Below, in pieces: positions 24,849 to 34,533 of a stretch of DNA of 64,000 nucleotides (the stretch's first letter is position 1; every line of letters starts with the position of its first letter). Below the pieces are notes generated by a model. It was not told the DNA's origin, did no database searches, and saw only the letters and a list, made by a program, of their open reading frames with translations. The DNA is from Sporobolomyces roseus (taxonomy: Eukaryota > Basidiomycota > Microbotryomycetes > Sporidiobolales > Sporidiobolaceae): assembly GCA_016617785.1 (NCBI GenBank), contig JADILM010000010.1:744001-808000 (forward strand), in the 5' to 3' direction. The translations under genes and the position numbers were made by a program.

Positions 24849-26204
24849 CTACACAACTACTTCCTGACCAAGATCCAATTCCTCTTCTTCACTCTCCGGA
24901 CTCTCAACCAATCTAATCCCACCCTCTTCCTCATCCTGCTCGTCCTGTTCGCTGTCCCCTGTTCCTTCATCACCGTCCTTCTCTTCTCCTCCCAATTCCG
25001 GAATGATCAACATCCCCTCCTCGATCAATCCAAACCTCCTATTCAATTCCGCCAACCTCCTAACTACCCAACTCTCACTCTCCAATTCCTCAAACAATTC
25101 TCCATGCTCACTGTAGTCCACTTCCTCCTATATCAGTTATTTCCTTGACTTTCTCTCTCGAGAAGGAGGGGGGGGGGGGGGGGGGTTGAGAGGTGAAACG
25201 TACAAATAACAATGAGCGAAAGAACGATAAATTCTCCTAGCTACTGCGTTCAACAAACCCCTCTGTTCCTTACCCTCAATGCTCAAGCGAGAGGGGAAGT
25301 AATGTGTCGAGGAGAGGAGGGAAGTGGTACCGTCTGATACGTGAGAAATGTAGGAGAGTGCTGAACAAGATCCCGAGGGAGTTTTGGGAGGTGAGGAATG
25401 AGCCGCACATATGAACCTAGGAAGAGAGAGGGGTTAGTGGGGGAGTGGAGGGAGGAAAGAGGGAGAGGGGGAGAGACGGTACAGCCAGTCGGAAGCGTTC
25501 ATTGTACTGCTCACAAAAAAGAATCAGGATTTTGAGCATATTCAACCTTTTTTGTCGTTCTCTCTAGAGCTGATTGCGAAACAAAGAGAGAAGAAGAACT
25601 CACGGACAGGTACAGATGGTAGAGAGCGCAGAAATCCATGGGGAATGATCAATCACTAAACGTCTGTTACAAGCGCCTACAAAGAACGTCAGTTGCCGTC
25701 CACAAGTTCGTGCAAGTCGAATCGTACCTCATGTGTTCATACACCCACAAATCTGCTTCTACCTCTCTCACTTCTTCCCCATCCTCCTCTCGCCGAATAG
25801 GAACCTCGCAAATACTGTTCAAATCACTCGGATCCCTTCGTACTAAACAAGTGATGTACTCTTGAATTGCGAAACTTGATTCGAACTCATTGAACTCGGG
25901 TGGAGGTGAGAAGGGATCTAACGAAGGGTAGAGATCCTGTTCACTCGATACTTCACTCTACTCAGTAAAGTAGGAGGAGAGTAGGACGAAAAAAAGGACG
26001 AACCTCTGATCTCGAACCTTTATAAATCCTTCCTTTTCGATTAGGTTTCTCTGATAATGGAGGAGGTGGAGGTGTAGAAGGAGTAGTGAAGATTGAAGCT
26101 AGAGTTGAACGAGATGATGAGGAGACTCTGAGAGAGGGGAATGAGGAGTCTTCTGCTTGAGGTGGGAGTGCGAGTTTACGGGATGCTGAGCGAGAGAGAG
26201 TCAT
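24849..26204 (-). CDS. MOB4: MOB family kinase activator, MOB4/phocein-like
   Basis: Likely STRIPAK-associated MOB adaptor. The start is MTLSRSASRKLALPPQAEDS. After a disordered leader and an intron (donor GTTCGT) comes FAIQEYITCLVRRDPSDLNS, then EADLWVYEHMRRLVIDHSPW. Small exons then give CTCPTMNASDWLFICAAHSS, SALSYISHVSDGTTSLLSST, HYFPSRLSI and RRIYRSFAHCYFEHGELFEE. The H-x4-H zinc pair is kept (HCYFEH), but the cysteines before MNASDW are C-x-C instead of the usual C-x4-C. The C-terminus is a long acidic tail. The intron before EHGELF holds an uninterrupted run of 18 C on the coding strand (G on plus, 25168-25185). The nearest match by memory is phocein, not MOB1 or MOB2. Confidence 0.85.
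25168..25185. repeat. Mononucleotide run G18 (C18 in the MOB4 transcript)
   Basis: Lies inside the last intron of the MOB4-like gene, between the donor and the branch site. A run this long is prone to slippage and also to assembly or sequencing error. Confidence 0.85.
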
Positions 26205-26530
26205 TCTAGAGTGGATTGGGAGAGTTCAGGAGCAGCTAAGGAAGAGAGGGAGAGAGAGAGGAAGGAGGGGAGTATGAATCCAGGTTGAGAGAGAGAGGGG
26301 GTGCGAGCGGAACATCTGTTTGAACTGAGCTCATCTGGGAGAGCTTGAATAAGTCGGGTGTAGTAGTCTGATTGAAGCATAGCGAGTTTGGCTGGTATCA
26401 AGTGAGGAGAAAGAAGCGAAAAGATGAGATGATCTCGAAACATGTACAGCGACGACGACAACGCTCTCTCCCTCTCCCTTTTCACTCTTCTCACTCGCTA
26501 TCACCCACACATTCAATTAGTAAATCAGAG
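26205..26530. promoter_or_regulatory. Divergent promoter region MOB4 / SEC17
   Basis: About 326 bases between divergent starts. GA-rich on the plus strand at 26230-26310, TC-rich at 26460-26490. No gene is supported. Confidence 0.45.
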
Positions 26531-27821
26531 ATGTCTTCACAAGGGGATCAATTACGTCAAAAGTGAGTTTCTCCTCCTCCCACTTCCCCTCTCCCTCGTC
26601 ATCACTTCTTCCCATCTCCCCTCCCTCTCCCTTGTCCCCACAAGCTGATCACTTCCCCAAAATGAGCGTGATCTAGAGCGGACAAGAAAGCCTCCTCAAC
26701 CTCTTCTTTCTCCTTCTTCACTTCCTCAACCGCGAAATACGAAGAATCTCATGACCTGTACCAATCCGCCGGCAACTCTTACAAGATTGACAAACGGTTC
26801 AAAGATGCCGGAGATTGTTTCGTCAGGGCGGCAGAAATGGCTTTGAAAATGGAAGAGAAAGATGATGCTGCCAATGATTTTTGGACCGCTTCAAAAGCTT
26901 ACAAATTATCAAACCCTGAACGTAAGCACCTTTTTCTCTCTCTTTGAAAGCGTGTGTGGGAAAGAGAGCTGATGAGAGACAAGGAGGAAAGGGAATAGTT
27001 GCGGTTGCGAGTTTACAAAAGACGATTCAATTGTATAAAGAGAAAGGAAGGTTCCGACAAGCAGCGGATCGGGAGAAAGAAGTAGCAACGATCTTACAGA
27101 GTGAAGGAGGTGATTTGAATGGTGCTTTGGAAGCATTCGAATCGGCTGGTGATTTATATTCGAGTGAAGATGCATCTGCGTAAGCTCTTCCCCTCACTTT
27201 CTCAATCCTCCCTTCTCGCACTGACTCGGGTGGCCTGGGAGAGTGTACAGGTCAGCGAATGCGTGTTACAAGGAAGCGGCAGAATTATGCGCGACTCTTC
27301 AACTCTATCCTCGAGCAATCGGTCATTTCGAGAGAGTAGCAAGTCAGTCCTTGGGTTCGGCATTGACGAAATATGGAGTGAAAGAGTATTACCTCAAATC
27401 TGGGTTGTGTTGGTTAGCAACTGCTGTACGTTCACTCTTCTCTTCTCTGCTCTCCTCTCTCTCTTCTTTGAGCGAGCAGTACTGATGAGGTTGATACGTC
27501 GTGGAGGGTACAGGACGTCGTGTCGACAAAGAGAGCGATCGATAATTATTGTACGACGGATCCAACGTTTGCTTCGACGAGGGAATGTCAGTTTTTGAAC
27601 GCGATCGCAGAATCTTTCGATGCGGGAGACGCAGAGGGTTTCACTGCTGCAGTAGCGGAATACGATAGGTATGCACTCTTACGCTCTACATCTCTCTCGA
27701 TGACGCGGGGAACTGATATAGGGTGAGGGGTGAAAACAGGTTGACGAAATTGGATCAATGGAAAACTGGTTTGTTACTGCAGATCAAGAGACAAATCGCA
27801 GAGGAACCCAGTTTGACTTAG
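26531..27821 (+). CDS. SEC17: Alpha-SNAP, vesicle fusion factor
   Basis: Adaptor that brings the NSF/Sec18 ATPase to SNARE complexes. The start ATG is at 26531 (MSSQGDQLRQK); after the first intron comes ADKKASSTSSFSFFTSSTAK, the usual hydrophobic membrane-contact loop, then YEESHDLYQSAGNSYKIDK. The helical repeats continue with FVRAAEMALKMEEKDDAAND, SLQKTIQLYKEKGRFRQAAD, ACYKEAAELCATLQLYPRAI and VKEYYLKSGLCWLATADVVS. The C-terminus LTKLDQWKTGLLLQIKRQIA is the conserved NSF-activating part; the stop is at 27819-27821. Five or six introns are present, all joining in frame. Size and order match the family throughout. Confidence 0.95.
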
Positions 27822-28312
27822 GAAGCATTCATAAGACTGTATGCTTGCTCTTCTTTCACTAGCAGTTCCCTGACCTCTTGACTTTCCAATCGCTCCTCCT
27901 CCCTCTCTCTTAGCAGTACCCCCTTTCGATTCTCTCTTTCCTCTTCTCGTTGAGCCCTGTTTGTATTACTCTCTTTCATATCTGTCTACCCTCTCTCCAT
28001 CTCTGTTCTCGATCGCTGCGGTAGAAACTTTTGTCGAAACCTGAAAGAAACTCGTTGCGAAATAGGTGAGCGAAGTAGACTTTGCGAACTCTCTCCTTTC
28101 TCTCCTCTCTTTCGCTTGTCTCATCTCCCGACTCGTACGTCCGCTCCTTCCTCTCTTCTGCACTCCTATCTGCACAGATCCACCTTGAATCCCCGCTAGA
28201 AGATGGCTCAAGCCTCTCTCTTCTCTCTCCCACTTTCTTCTTCACTCGACTAACTCCCTTTCACTCTGTACAGATGTACACCACTTCCAATTAGACCACA
28301 CTCGTTCGAGCC
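27822..28312. other. Intergenic region SEC17 / hypothetical
   Basis: About 490 bases. Contains the 3' flank of SEC17 and the promoter of the next gene. Short overlapping frames on the minus strand near 27966-28245 have no motifs. T/C-rich tracts are present; nothing else. Confidence 0.45.
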
Positions 28313-30204
28313 ATGTCAATCCACCTCTCTTCTCCTTCTCAAAACTTCCCATCTCATCACTCAACAAGTTTCCCCTCCTCCTCCCCTGCCCCTCCCTTCC
28401 TCTTCGACTCTATCTCTTTACCTACCCCTTCACATCCGCGACAGAGGAGCAAGAGCGATTGGACCCTCTCCCTCGAAGTCGGATCAAATCATCGCACTTC
28501 CTCTTCTCCCTCGCTTCCCTTTTCTCCTTCCCTACCTTCTCCAGCTCATTTGTCGGAATGTTCACCTATTAGAACAAGGAAACGACCCATCTCGGCTCAT
28601 CCGACATTACCCTCGATCTCATCAGTCTCCATCTCGAATTCTTCGCAAGAATCTTCAGTCTCCTTCCCCTCTCAAGCCCTTCCTCCCGCTTCGCTCCAAC
28701 AGCATCACTACTCACAGTCTCTCAGGAAATCGCTCAGTGTTGGAGGTGAGAGTAGTCCAGGAAGCGGTGAGGGATTGAATGAGAGATGGGAGCGACATGT
28801 CGAGAATGGCAAGATGGCGAGAGTAACCGAGTTGTGATTTGAGAATCAGAGGGAAGAGGAGAAGAGGAATAGTGAGGAGAGTGTGTGGGTCGGTGAGGGA
28901 AGGACGTTTGAGCTCGTTGTTGGGAAAGATGGGTTACCTGAGAAATTGGATAAAGGTGCGCTTTCGCTGATAGACTCAGTCAAATAGGTTTCTAAAGCTG
29001 AGGTGGAAGCAGAACCCGCAGGCGCGCTCAGAATGTCGTATGCTGCGAATGAGGGTGGAAGAACAAAGAACTTTGGACAAGAAAGTTGGGAATTCCAAGT
29101 GAGTTACGATGACAGATCAGCCGTATACTAGCAGTCGATGGTTGATCACCTTCATCATACTCACAGGTCGCAGCTGCTCTCCTGAACGGAGGTGTCTCTC
29201 CTCCTTCTTCTCCCGTTCGCGCTCCTCGCAACCGTTCTTCACCTTCTTCCCCTTCGTCTCGCCGAGACAACTCGAAACTCCAGATGCCAGTCGCTCGACG
29301 TTTTCAAAATAGCTCGACTTCACTCGACGATCGCTCGCATCGGAACAAAGAGAACAACTCGACTGAATTCGTTCAAAGGTCGAAATCTTCCTCAAACCTA
29401 CGGATCTCTCCTCTCCCTCTGCAACCGAAACGCTCCTCACCTGCTCTTCCTCCTCCCTCTCGACCGCTCTCGTTCGTCTCCCATCGCTCGACGACTTCCT
29501 CAACTTCATCCCTCGAGATCTTCCACGATGCCACCGACACTCCCTCCCACTCCCCCGCTTCCTCTCTTCACCCCTTCCTGATTCTTCCCTCACCGCCTCC
29601 TCCAACCCTCCAACGACCCCGTACATTTTCCTACAAACCCTCAAACCGAGCATCCCTCACTTTCTCCCCATCGAAATCTCATTTCTTCTCGACCTCCCCG
29701 TCCCTCGAGCAATACGAAGTGATTGATCTATACGCTCTCCTTCATAGGGAAAGAAAGGTGGAGGATGTACCGACTAGTGAGGAAGGGAGTAATGCGAGTT
29801 ATGTCGTCGAGTTACCGGTTCCGTTGGTTCCGATTACGAGTCATAGGAGGAGGAGGACGTTGTCGCACGCTACTTCTTTTCATGTTGCGGTGGAGGAGAA
29901 CAGACGGGCAATGAGTGCAAGAGGGGTGGAGGGTCAGGAGAAGGGGAAATGGTATTTCTTTATCGAGTCGCGTTACGCTTTATTCGGGTGGATTGGGCGG
30001 GTTATTGGCGTGTCTTGGAAACGGGGAAACGTCCGAGTGAGCTCAAAAGGCGATAGAGGGATCGGGTACACGAAGGAGAAGTTGAACAAGCAGAGATCCG
30101 TAAGTCGCTCTTTTCCTCTTCTCACTTCAGACGATGATTGACGAGCTGAGTTTCTTCTGCCTGCCCATATGTAGATTCGCTTGCGGGAGCACTCGCACAA
30201 TTGA
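28313..30204 (+). pseudogene. Hypothetical Ser/Pro-rich protein with one in-frame TGA (gene or recent pseudogene)
   Basis: Unrecognised. The frame starts MSIHLSSPSQNFPSHHSTSF and is disordered for about 170 residues, then LNERWERHVENGKMARVTEL is interrupted by TGA at 28835-28837. The same frame continues at once with FENQREEEKRNSEESVWVGE and GRTFELVVGKDGLPEKLDK, clearly coding-like. Two introns (about 45 nt with CTGAT branch site; then one ending at about 29166) lead to a long Ser/Pro region and a more ordered end: SLEQYEVIDLYALLHRERKV and WYFFIESRYALFGWIGRVIG. A last intron leads to RLREHSHN and a stop at 30202-30204. CGA-to-TGA nonsense, a very short unrecognised intron, or an error could explain the stop. 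Confidence 0.55.
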
Positions 30205-30754
30205 AGGCGGCGGAAAGGATATTACGAGTCTGATTTCGATTTCGGTATTGTTCTCGCAGGAGAAAGTTGTGACGGGGTAGAGCTTGCGGGAGCGAGGACA
30301 GGGAGGAATGTGTGATATACTATTGGCGGATGTACTCCTGACAGAACAAGTATCAGGCGAGAGAGAGAGAAAGTTCGAACGCAAGTCTGTATCCGAGAGC
30401 TATCTTCGCCTCATTCCGTTCAGGGACTTTGACAAACTCATACTAGTGGTTACAAGTAATGAAAGCTACAGATTGATAAGGTACTGGTAGGATAGACGGA
30501 TATCAAAGGGAAGTTTATCAACGACGAGCATTCGGCCAGAATTTGTTTCGTTCTTGCTGTAGAAGAGTACCAGTGCGGATTCCGGCGAGACGGCCTCTCA
30601 CTCTAGTTGGGCGTGGCTCCTGGTCTTCCGTATACTCTCCCCTGCGTTTTCTCTTTTCCGGTGCCCTTGACGCTTGCAACTCCCGAGGCAACGGCTGAGC
30701 GACGGTCCTTGGTTTATGTTTCTTGTTATTCTCTAGTTAGCTACTTGGTGCTAA
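30205..30754. other. Left edge of accessory island, no gene seen
   Basis: About 550 bases with stops in all frames and no family motif. Lies between the disordered hypothetical gene and the first island paralogue. Confidence 0.45.
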
Positions 30755-31789
30755 TCAGTGATGGTCGAGAGCACGCACAAGTTTGTTCTGAACCTCGTCA
30801 AACAATCCCGTCAAACTCGTTATCATTTCGTCAAACTTGCTAAAGCATGCAGCTCGGTTCCGATCCTTTCTACTGGCTTCAGCGTTAAATTCCAGCCACT
30901 TCTCAACAGCCTTGTCCCTCCATGCGCCCTGGAGAAGCTTCTTGCGTAGCCTCCACCAAGCACAGACCAGGTGAAATTTTCCATCCCCGAGCATCTTGTC
31001 CTGATGATTCGAGGTAATAACGTTGAACCATTCCTCCGCATGGAACAGATATGTTGCTGCCATATCCGCCGTTGAGGTGATCATGCACCAATAAAGAAGC
31101 ATTTGCATCAGAATCTCGCTCCTTTCCATCGATGGATCTCCGATTAGTTTGTCAATCCGATTGACGAAGAAGATGGGACTAGTCGGGAGGAAAATATGGC
31201 GACCAATCGGCGAGTTTGTGGCTGGTTGAAGCGTGCAGGGTTGAAAGAGGTGGGCGATCTCGTCAAAGTTTGTTTCGATTCCTCGAGGCTTCCGAATCGA
31301 GACGCAGAAGGTTTGTTTCGAGCAAGGGACTGGGTTGACGATTACTCTGTCGTCTCCCTGTAGACCCGGGCCCGTCAGAGAAAGCTAGCGAGGAGTGTGA
31401 CTGGTGTGAGCTTACAACGTCCCGAGCCTCCTCCTTGGCCAAGCCAGAGGTACCGACCGACAGAACGAACGTTTCGTAAGCCTGCAAGATGTTAAGTCTT
31501 CAGTGACTATCTCAAAGCGAAGACTAGCCAGAGAGAACCCACAAAGTGATCCATCCGTCTTTGAAGAATCGCGTTAATAGCCGCTCGAAGCTTGTCATCT
31601 CGATGGTTCAGGAGATTTTTGAGAGATCAGCAAAGCACCGACTCCGATCCAGCCATCGAGAACGTGCACGACTTCGCCTACTTGCGCGTTTTGAGTGAGG
31701 TTGTCATCGTTCAAGCAAGTTCGGATGAGGTTGATGAGGGGTACTGGACTAATTCCAATGTCGTTTCTCAACTCTCGGCGCTTCTGCAT
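30755..31789 (-). pseudogene. Island paralogue A, unknown family, likely frameshifted
   Basis: Unrecognised family; it is a clear paralogue of the gene at 32333-33508. From MQKRRELRNDIGISPVPLIN the first exon reads LIRTCLNDDNLTQNAQVGEV and VHVLDGWIGVGALLIS, then leaves frame at a five-base T run (31616-31620 on plus). The matching frame resumes as LLNHRDDKLRAAINAILQRR. Introns with the same positions as in paralogue B follow: exon 2 (AYETFVLSVGTSGLAKEEAR) and the long exon 3 with FCVSIRKPRGIETNFDEIAH, HIFLPTSPIFFVNR, SEILMQMLLYWCMITSTADM, AEEWFNVITSNHQDK and a C-terminal helix ending FDEVQNKLVRALDHH. A 40-nt intron could also restore frame, but it would delete residues that B keeps. No known domain is visible. 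Confidence 0.6.
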
Positions 31790-32332
31790 TATATCGGAAG
31801 TGAAATGAAGAGAGAGAAGGAAGGAAGAGAACGAAGAATCGGAGATAAGAAAGGTCGGTTAAAGACACGAGAGCGGAACCTCCGATCGACGCGTGGTCGA
31901 GCAAAGGTGTCTACTCGTTGAAGAGATCGCCAAGCTTGTAGAAGTGGGCAGATCAACGATGAAAGTGGGCGGAGAGGTGGGACGAAATGCGTAAGGAAGA
32001 TTCATGGCGAGCTCAAATCGTCTCTCGTCTCGAAATTTGCTGCTATCGCTTGTAGATATCGGCATTATACTCTGGCAATGAATACGTACAGACGAGGTAT
32101 TCTAGGGTGAATCCGGCCCTGGCATGAAAAGTACAAGCTCGAAATAATGCGCGGATATAGAACGATCGCTGTCCTCGCTCTCTCTCTGAAGGTAGCTCTC
32201 GTATGATAGGCAAGCAGTGTGTATCTATCTCTCCAGGTAGATTCAGAGGTTGAAAGCAGGCTCTAAGGGGAGAGAATGTGGCAGAAAAGTTGTAACGAGG
32301 GAAAAACTGACGAAAAAAGGGGAAGAAATATC
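31790..32332. other. Spacer between island paralogues A and B
   Basis: About 540 bases holding the 5' flank of A and 3' flank of B. Short open frames on both strands lack support. Confidence 0.45.
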
Positions 32333-33508
32333 TCAGTAGTCAAGGACGATAGGGGGAGTATGACGGGCATCAGCGTGCCTCCTTCCGCCTTGTCCGCTTT
32401 GGGGACGAGCGACAGCCTCGAAGCGGGAAGAGCTGGCGTGAACTGCGTTCGACGAGCTTGCGTACGTTGTGTCAGGACGACGAGCGATACGGAAACCCTA
32501 GTCTCACCGCACGGCAGTTAGTCAGTGATGACTTACAATGAGGTGAAAGACGACTCACCAGTCCGGAGGCGACTTTGTCGAAAAAATCGCCAACATCTCG
32601 AACCATCGAGCAGAATTGATCTGCCATCTCGGCATGTACCGTGGAGGTCTTGTTTGTCCTGGGAAAATAGTGCGAAGCTATATCCTGTGACAGGTAACTA
32701 ATCTCCGCCTCGACATGTTCCCCCCACCACTTCCACATTTCGCTAAAACTCCTCTCGCCGTAGACTTTCTTATCTTTGTGACCTTCGATCCAGCTGCACC
32801 ATTCTTGAGGACTGCAATGATGCTCTCGGTTGACTGTCGGGCTCGAAGTTACGACGCGCCAGTAGAGGAAGAGCTGCATAAGAACTTCGAGTTCGGTGTC
32901 GTTCGACAGGTGAGGGCGACGGAGGATGGTGAAGCGGTTGACAAAGAACGGAAAGCTCGTGGGGAGAACGAGGGTCCGATGGAAGGTGCGCCGAGAACTG
33001 ACAAACTTGAAGAGTTCCTTGACATCGCCGAAATCTTCTGCGACGACTTGAGGAGTGCGACTCGAGATCTCAAACTCGTCCGGTGAGTCCGTTATCGGAT
33101 GAGTCACCACTTGCTTGATACTCTGCACGATCAAGCGCAAGTTAGTTCAGCGTGGTGAAGCTGGAAAGATTCGACGTACGAAGTCGTCGAGTGCGTGTGA
33201 TAGGGACGAGAGAAGGTCGATGCCAATATCTACTGACTCGACAACCTACAGATCAAGCAGCTGTCAAAGACTGATCATGTAATTAGCCGAGTGGAGGTAC
33301 TCACGAGATCTGGACCCGTGTAACGTCGCTGCACAATTTCGTGCGTTACTGGATCTCTCGAGCGATGCTCGAGAACCACCGCTATTGGTACGGTCCATCC
33401 GTCCAAGACATTGACGATATCCTTTTTGTGCTGGTACTCTGGTGTGAGTCCGGGGTTCGCCAACACTTCCGAGACGAGCTTGATGAGCGTGAGCGTCGAT
33501 CTCGACAT
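32333..33508 (-). CDS. Island paralogue B, unknown family
   Basis: Unrecognised. Apparently intact. Exon 1 is MSRSTLTLIKLVSEVLANPG and DIVNVLDGWTVPIAVVLEHR up to QRRYTGPDL with donor GTGAGT. Exon 2 is VVESVDIGIDLLSSLSHALD plus DF. Exon 3 starts SIKQVVTHPITDSPDEFEIS and contains FGDVKELFKFVSSRRTFHRT, LVLPTSFPFFVNRF, ELEVLMQLFLYWRVVTSSPT, SPQEWCSWIEGHKDKK and SFSEMWKWWGEHVEAEISYL, ending FFDKVASGL. A final intron to a 40-residue basic tail (stop at 32333) is possible; without it the stop is at 32472. Motifs shared with A are VLDGW, QRR, LPTSxxFFVNR, LMQxxLYW and EEW/EW with HxDK. These look like a soluble helical protein. No signal peptide or enzyme motif was seen. Confidence 0.65.
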
Positions 33509-34533
33509 CTCGGGACGATGACCTTGTATCGTTACCGTGCGATGAGGGAGAAGGGAGAGAGAAAGAGAGGAGAGGAACGAGACGAACCGGAAGTGAGATT
33601 TCGGGTTTAGACGGATTCCCCCTTCGAATTTCGGGAATTGACAGCGGAAGGAGCCGGTCGAGGGTCAGAGCTTCCATAGACCCACTTCGTTCTTCGAGCG
33701 GTGCAGCTCCAAGTGGGTTACGTTAGGGTTGCACGCAGACGAAACATTGCTTGACGATGTCGAGCCTGGATCCAAATGCGAGTGTCAGTAGAATGCTCTG
33801 CGGTAGGTGACAAGAGAGACGCAAACTCACCGCCTAGGTCTCCGTATCGAATCGACTGTCGAAAAGCGCAAGATAGCTAGGCAAGAAACCGTCGACAAAT
33901 TCCATTCTTGACCCTCTGAATCTGGTCAGTCGACGGTAGCATCGTCTCTGAGCCGAAAGTGTGTACTTGACGGTCGAGAAGCTGCGTGAGAAGTCCAGGA
34001 AGGGAATTCAGCACATCCTCATCGAACCTTCGTGCAAAGGTGTCGAAGCCGCGACCGCTGTGTTGACGAGGCGATTGACGAGGCGACGTTTGATGGTCCC
34101 GAATAATTCGTCGCAAACGATGGAATCCTCCAGGGAGCAGCAGAGCGTTCGTAGAGCGTTCGAGATCGACATCTGCGAAAGGAAAAGTCCGGATTCAGCG
34201 TTGAGCGATCGTTTCAGAGGGCACGAAGTCGCACAACGAATCGAGAGGGACTCACCTAATGTCACGACCTCACTCGCTATGACTGGCCGGCTGTACAGAG
34301 CGAGAGAGAAAGCAAAATTCGGAAGAAACGTTTCAAAGCAGTGATCTGGAGAGTATCAACGTAGGTAGCCGCTTCGACAGAAGAGATTGATCAGAAGGCC
34401 TTCATCAGAGCACAGAGCGATCAAACAAAGCAAAACCGAGACTAGAGTGAAAGGTGAGAAGCTAGAAGTGGAGACGAAATTCAGGACGAGTTGTTCTCCA
34501 ACTCGCCACTCTTCGACCTCAGATCAACCTCAG
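33509..34533. other. Right edge of accessory island
   Basis: Apart from the possible decayed copy near 33967-34172, this kilobase holds no gene I can support. It includes the promoters of paralogue B (minus) and NOT2 (plus). An open frame leads into the NOT2 start from 34387, but its residues do not look like the family. Confidence 0.4.
33967..34172 (-). pseudogene. Possible decayed third copy of the island family
   Basis: Reading from ATG 34172, MSISNALRTLCCSLEDSIVC and FGTIKRRLVNRLVNTAVAAS loosely match the first exon of paralogue B (start MSRSTLTLIKL, then VNVLDGWTVPIAV). A stop follows, and a shifted frame gives FDEDVLNSLPGLLTQLLDRQ before a GTACAC donor, similar in size and place to exon 2 of B. 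No exon 3 equivalent follows. A GTGAGT...CGCAG intron lies just upstream. The match is weak and by eye only. Confidence 0.25.

Noticed and set aside
29117..29653. 178-codon minus-strand Arg/Glu-rich frame
   Set aside because: Antisense of the Ser/Pro-rich part of the hypothetical gene at 28313-30204.
32715..33086. 123-codon plus-strand frame
   Set aside because: Opposite exon 3 of island paralogue B, whose frame is supported by homology to paralogue A.
30205..34533. Transposon or viral insertion as origin of the island
   Set aside because: No terminal repeats, integrase, reverse transcriptase or target duplication was seen; the copies have introns at shared positions, which fits tandem gene duplication.
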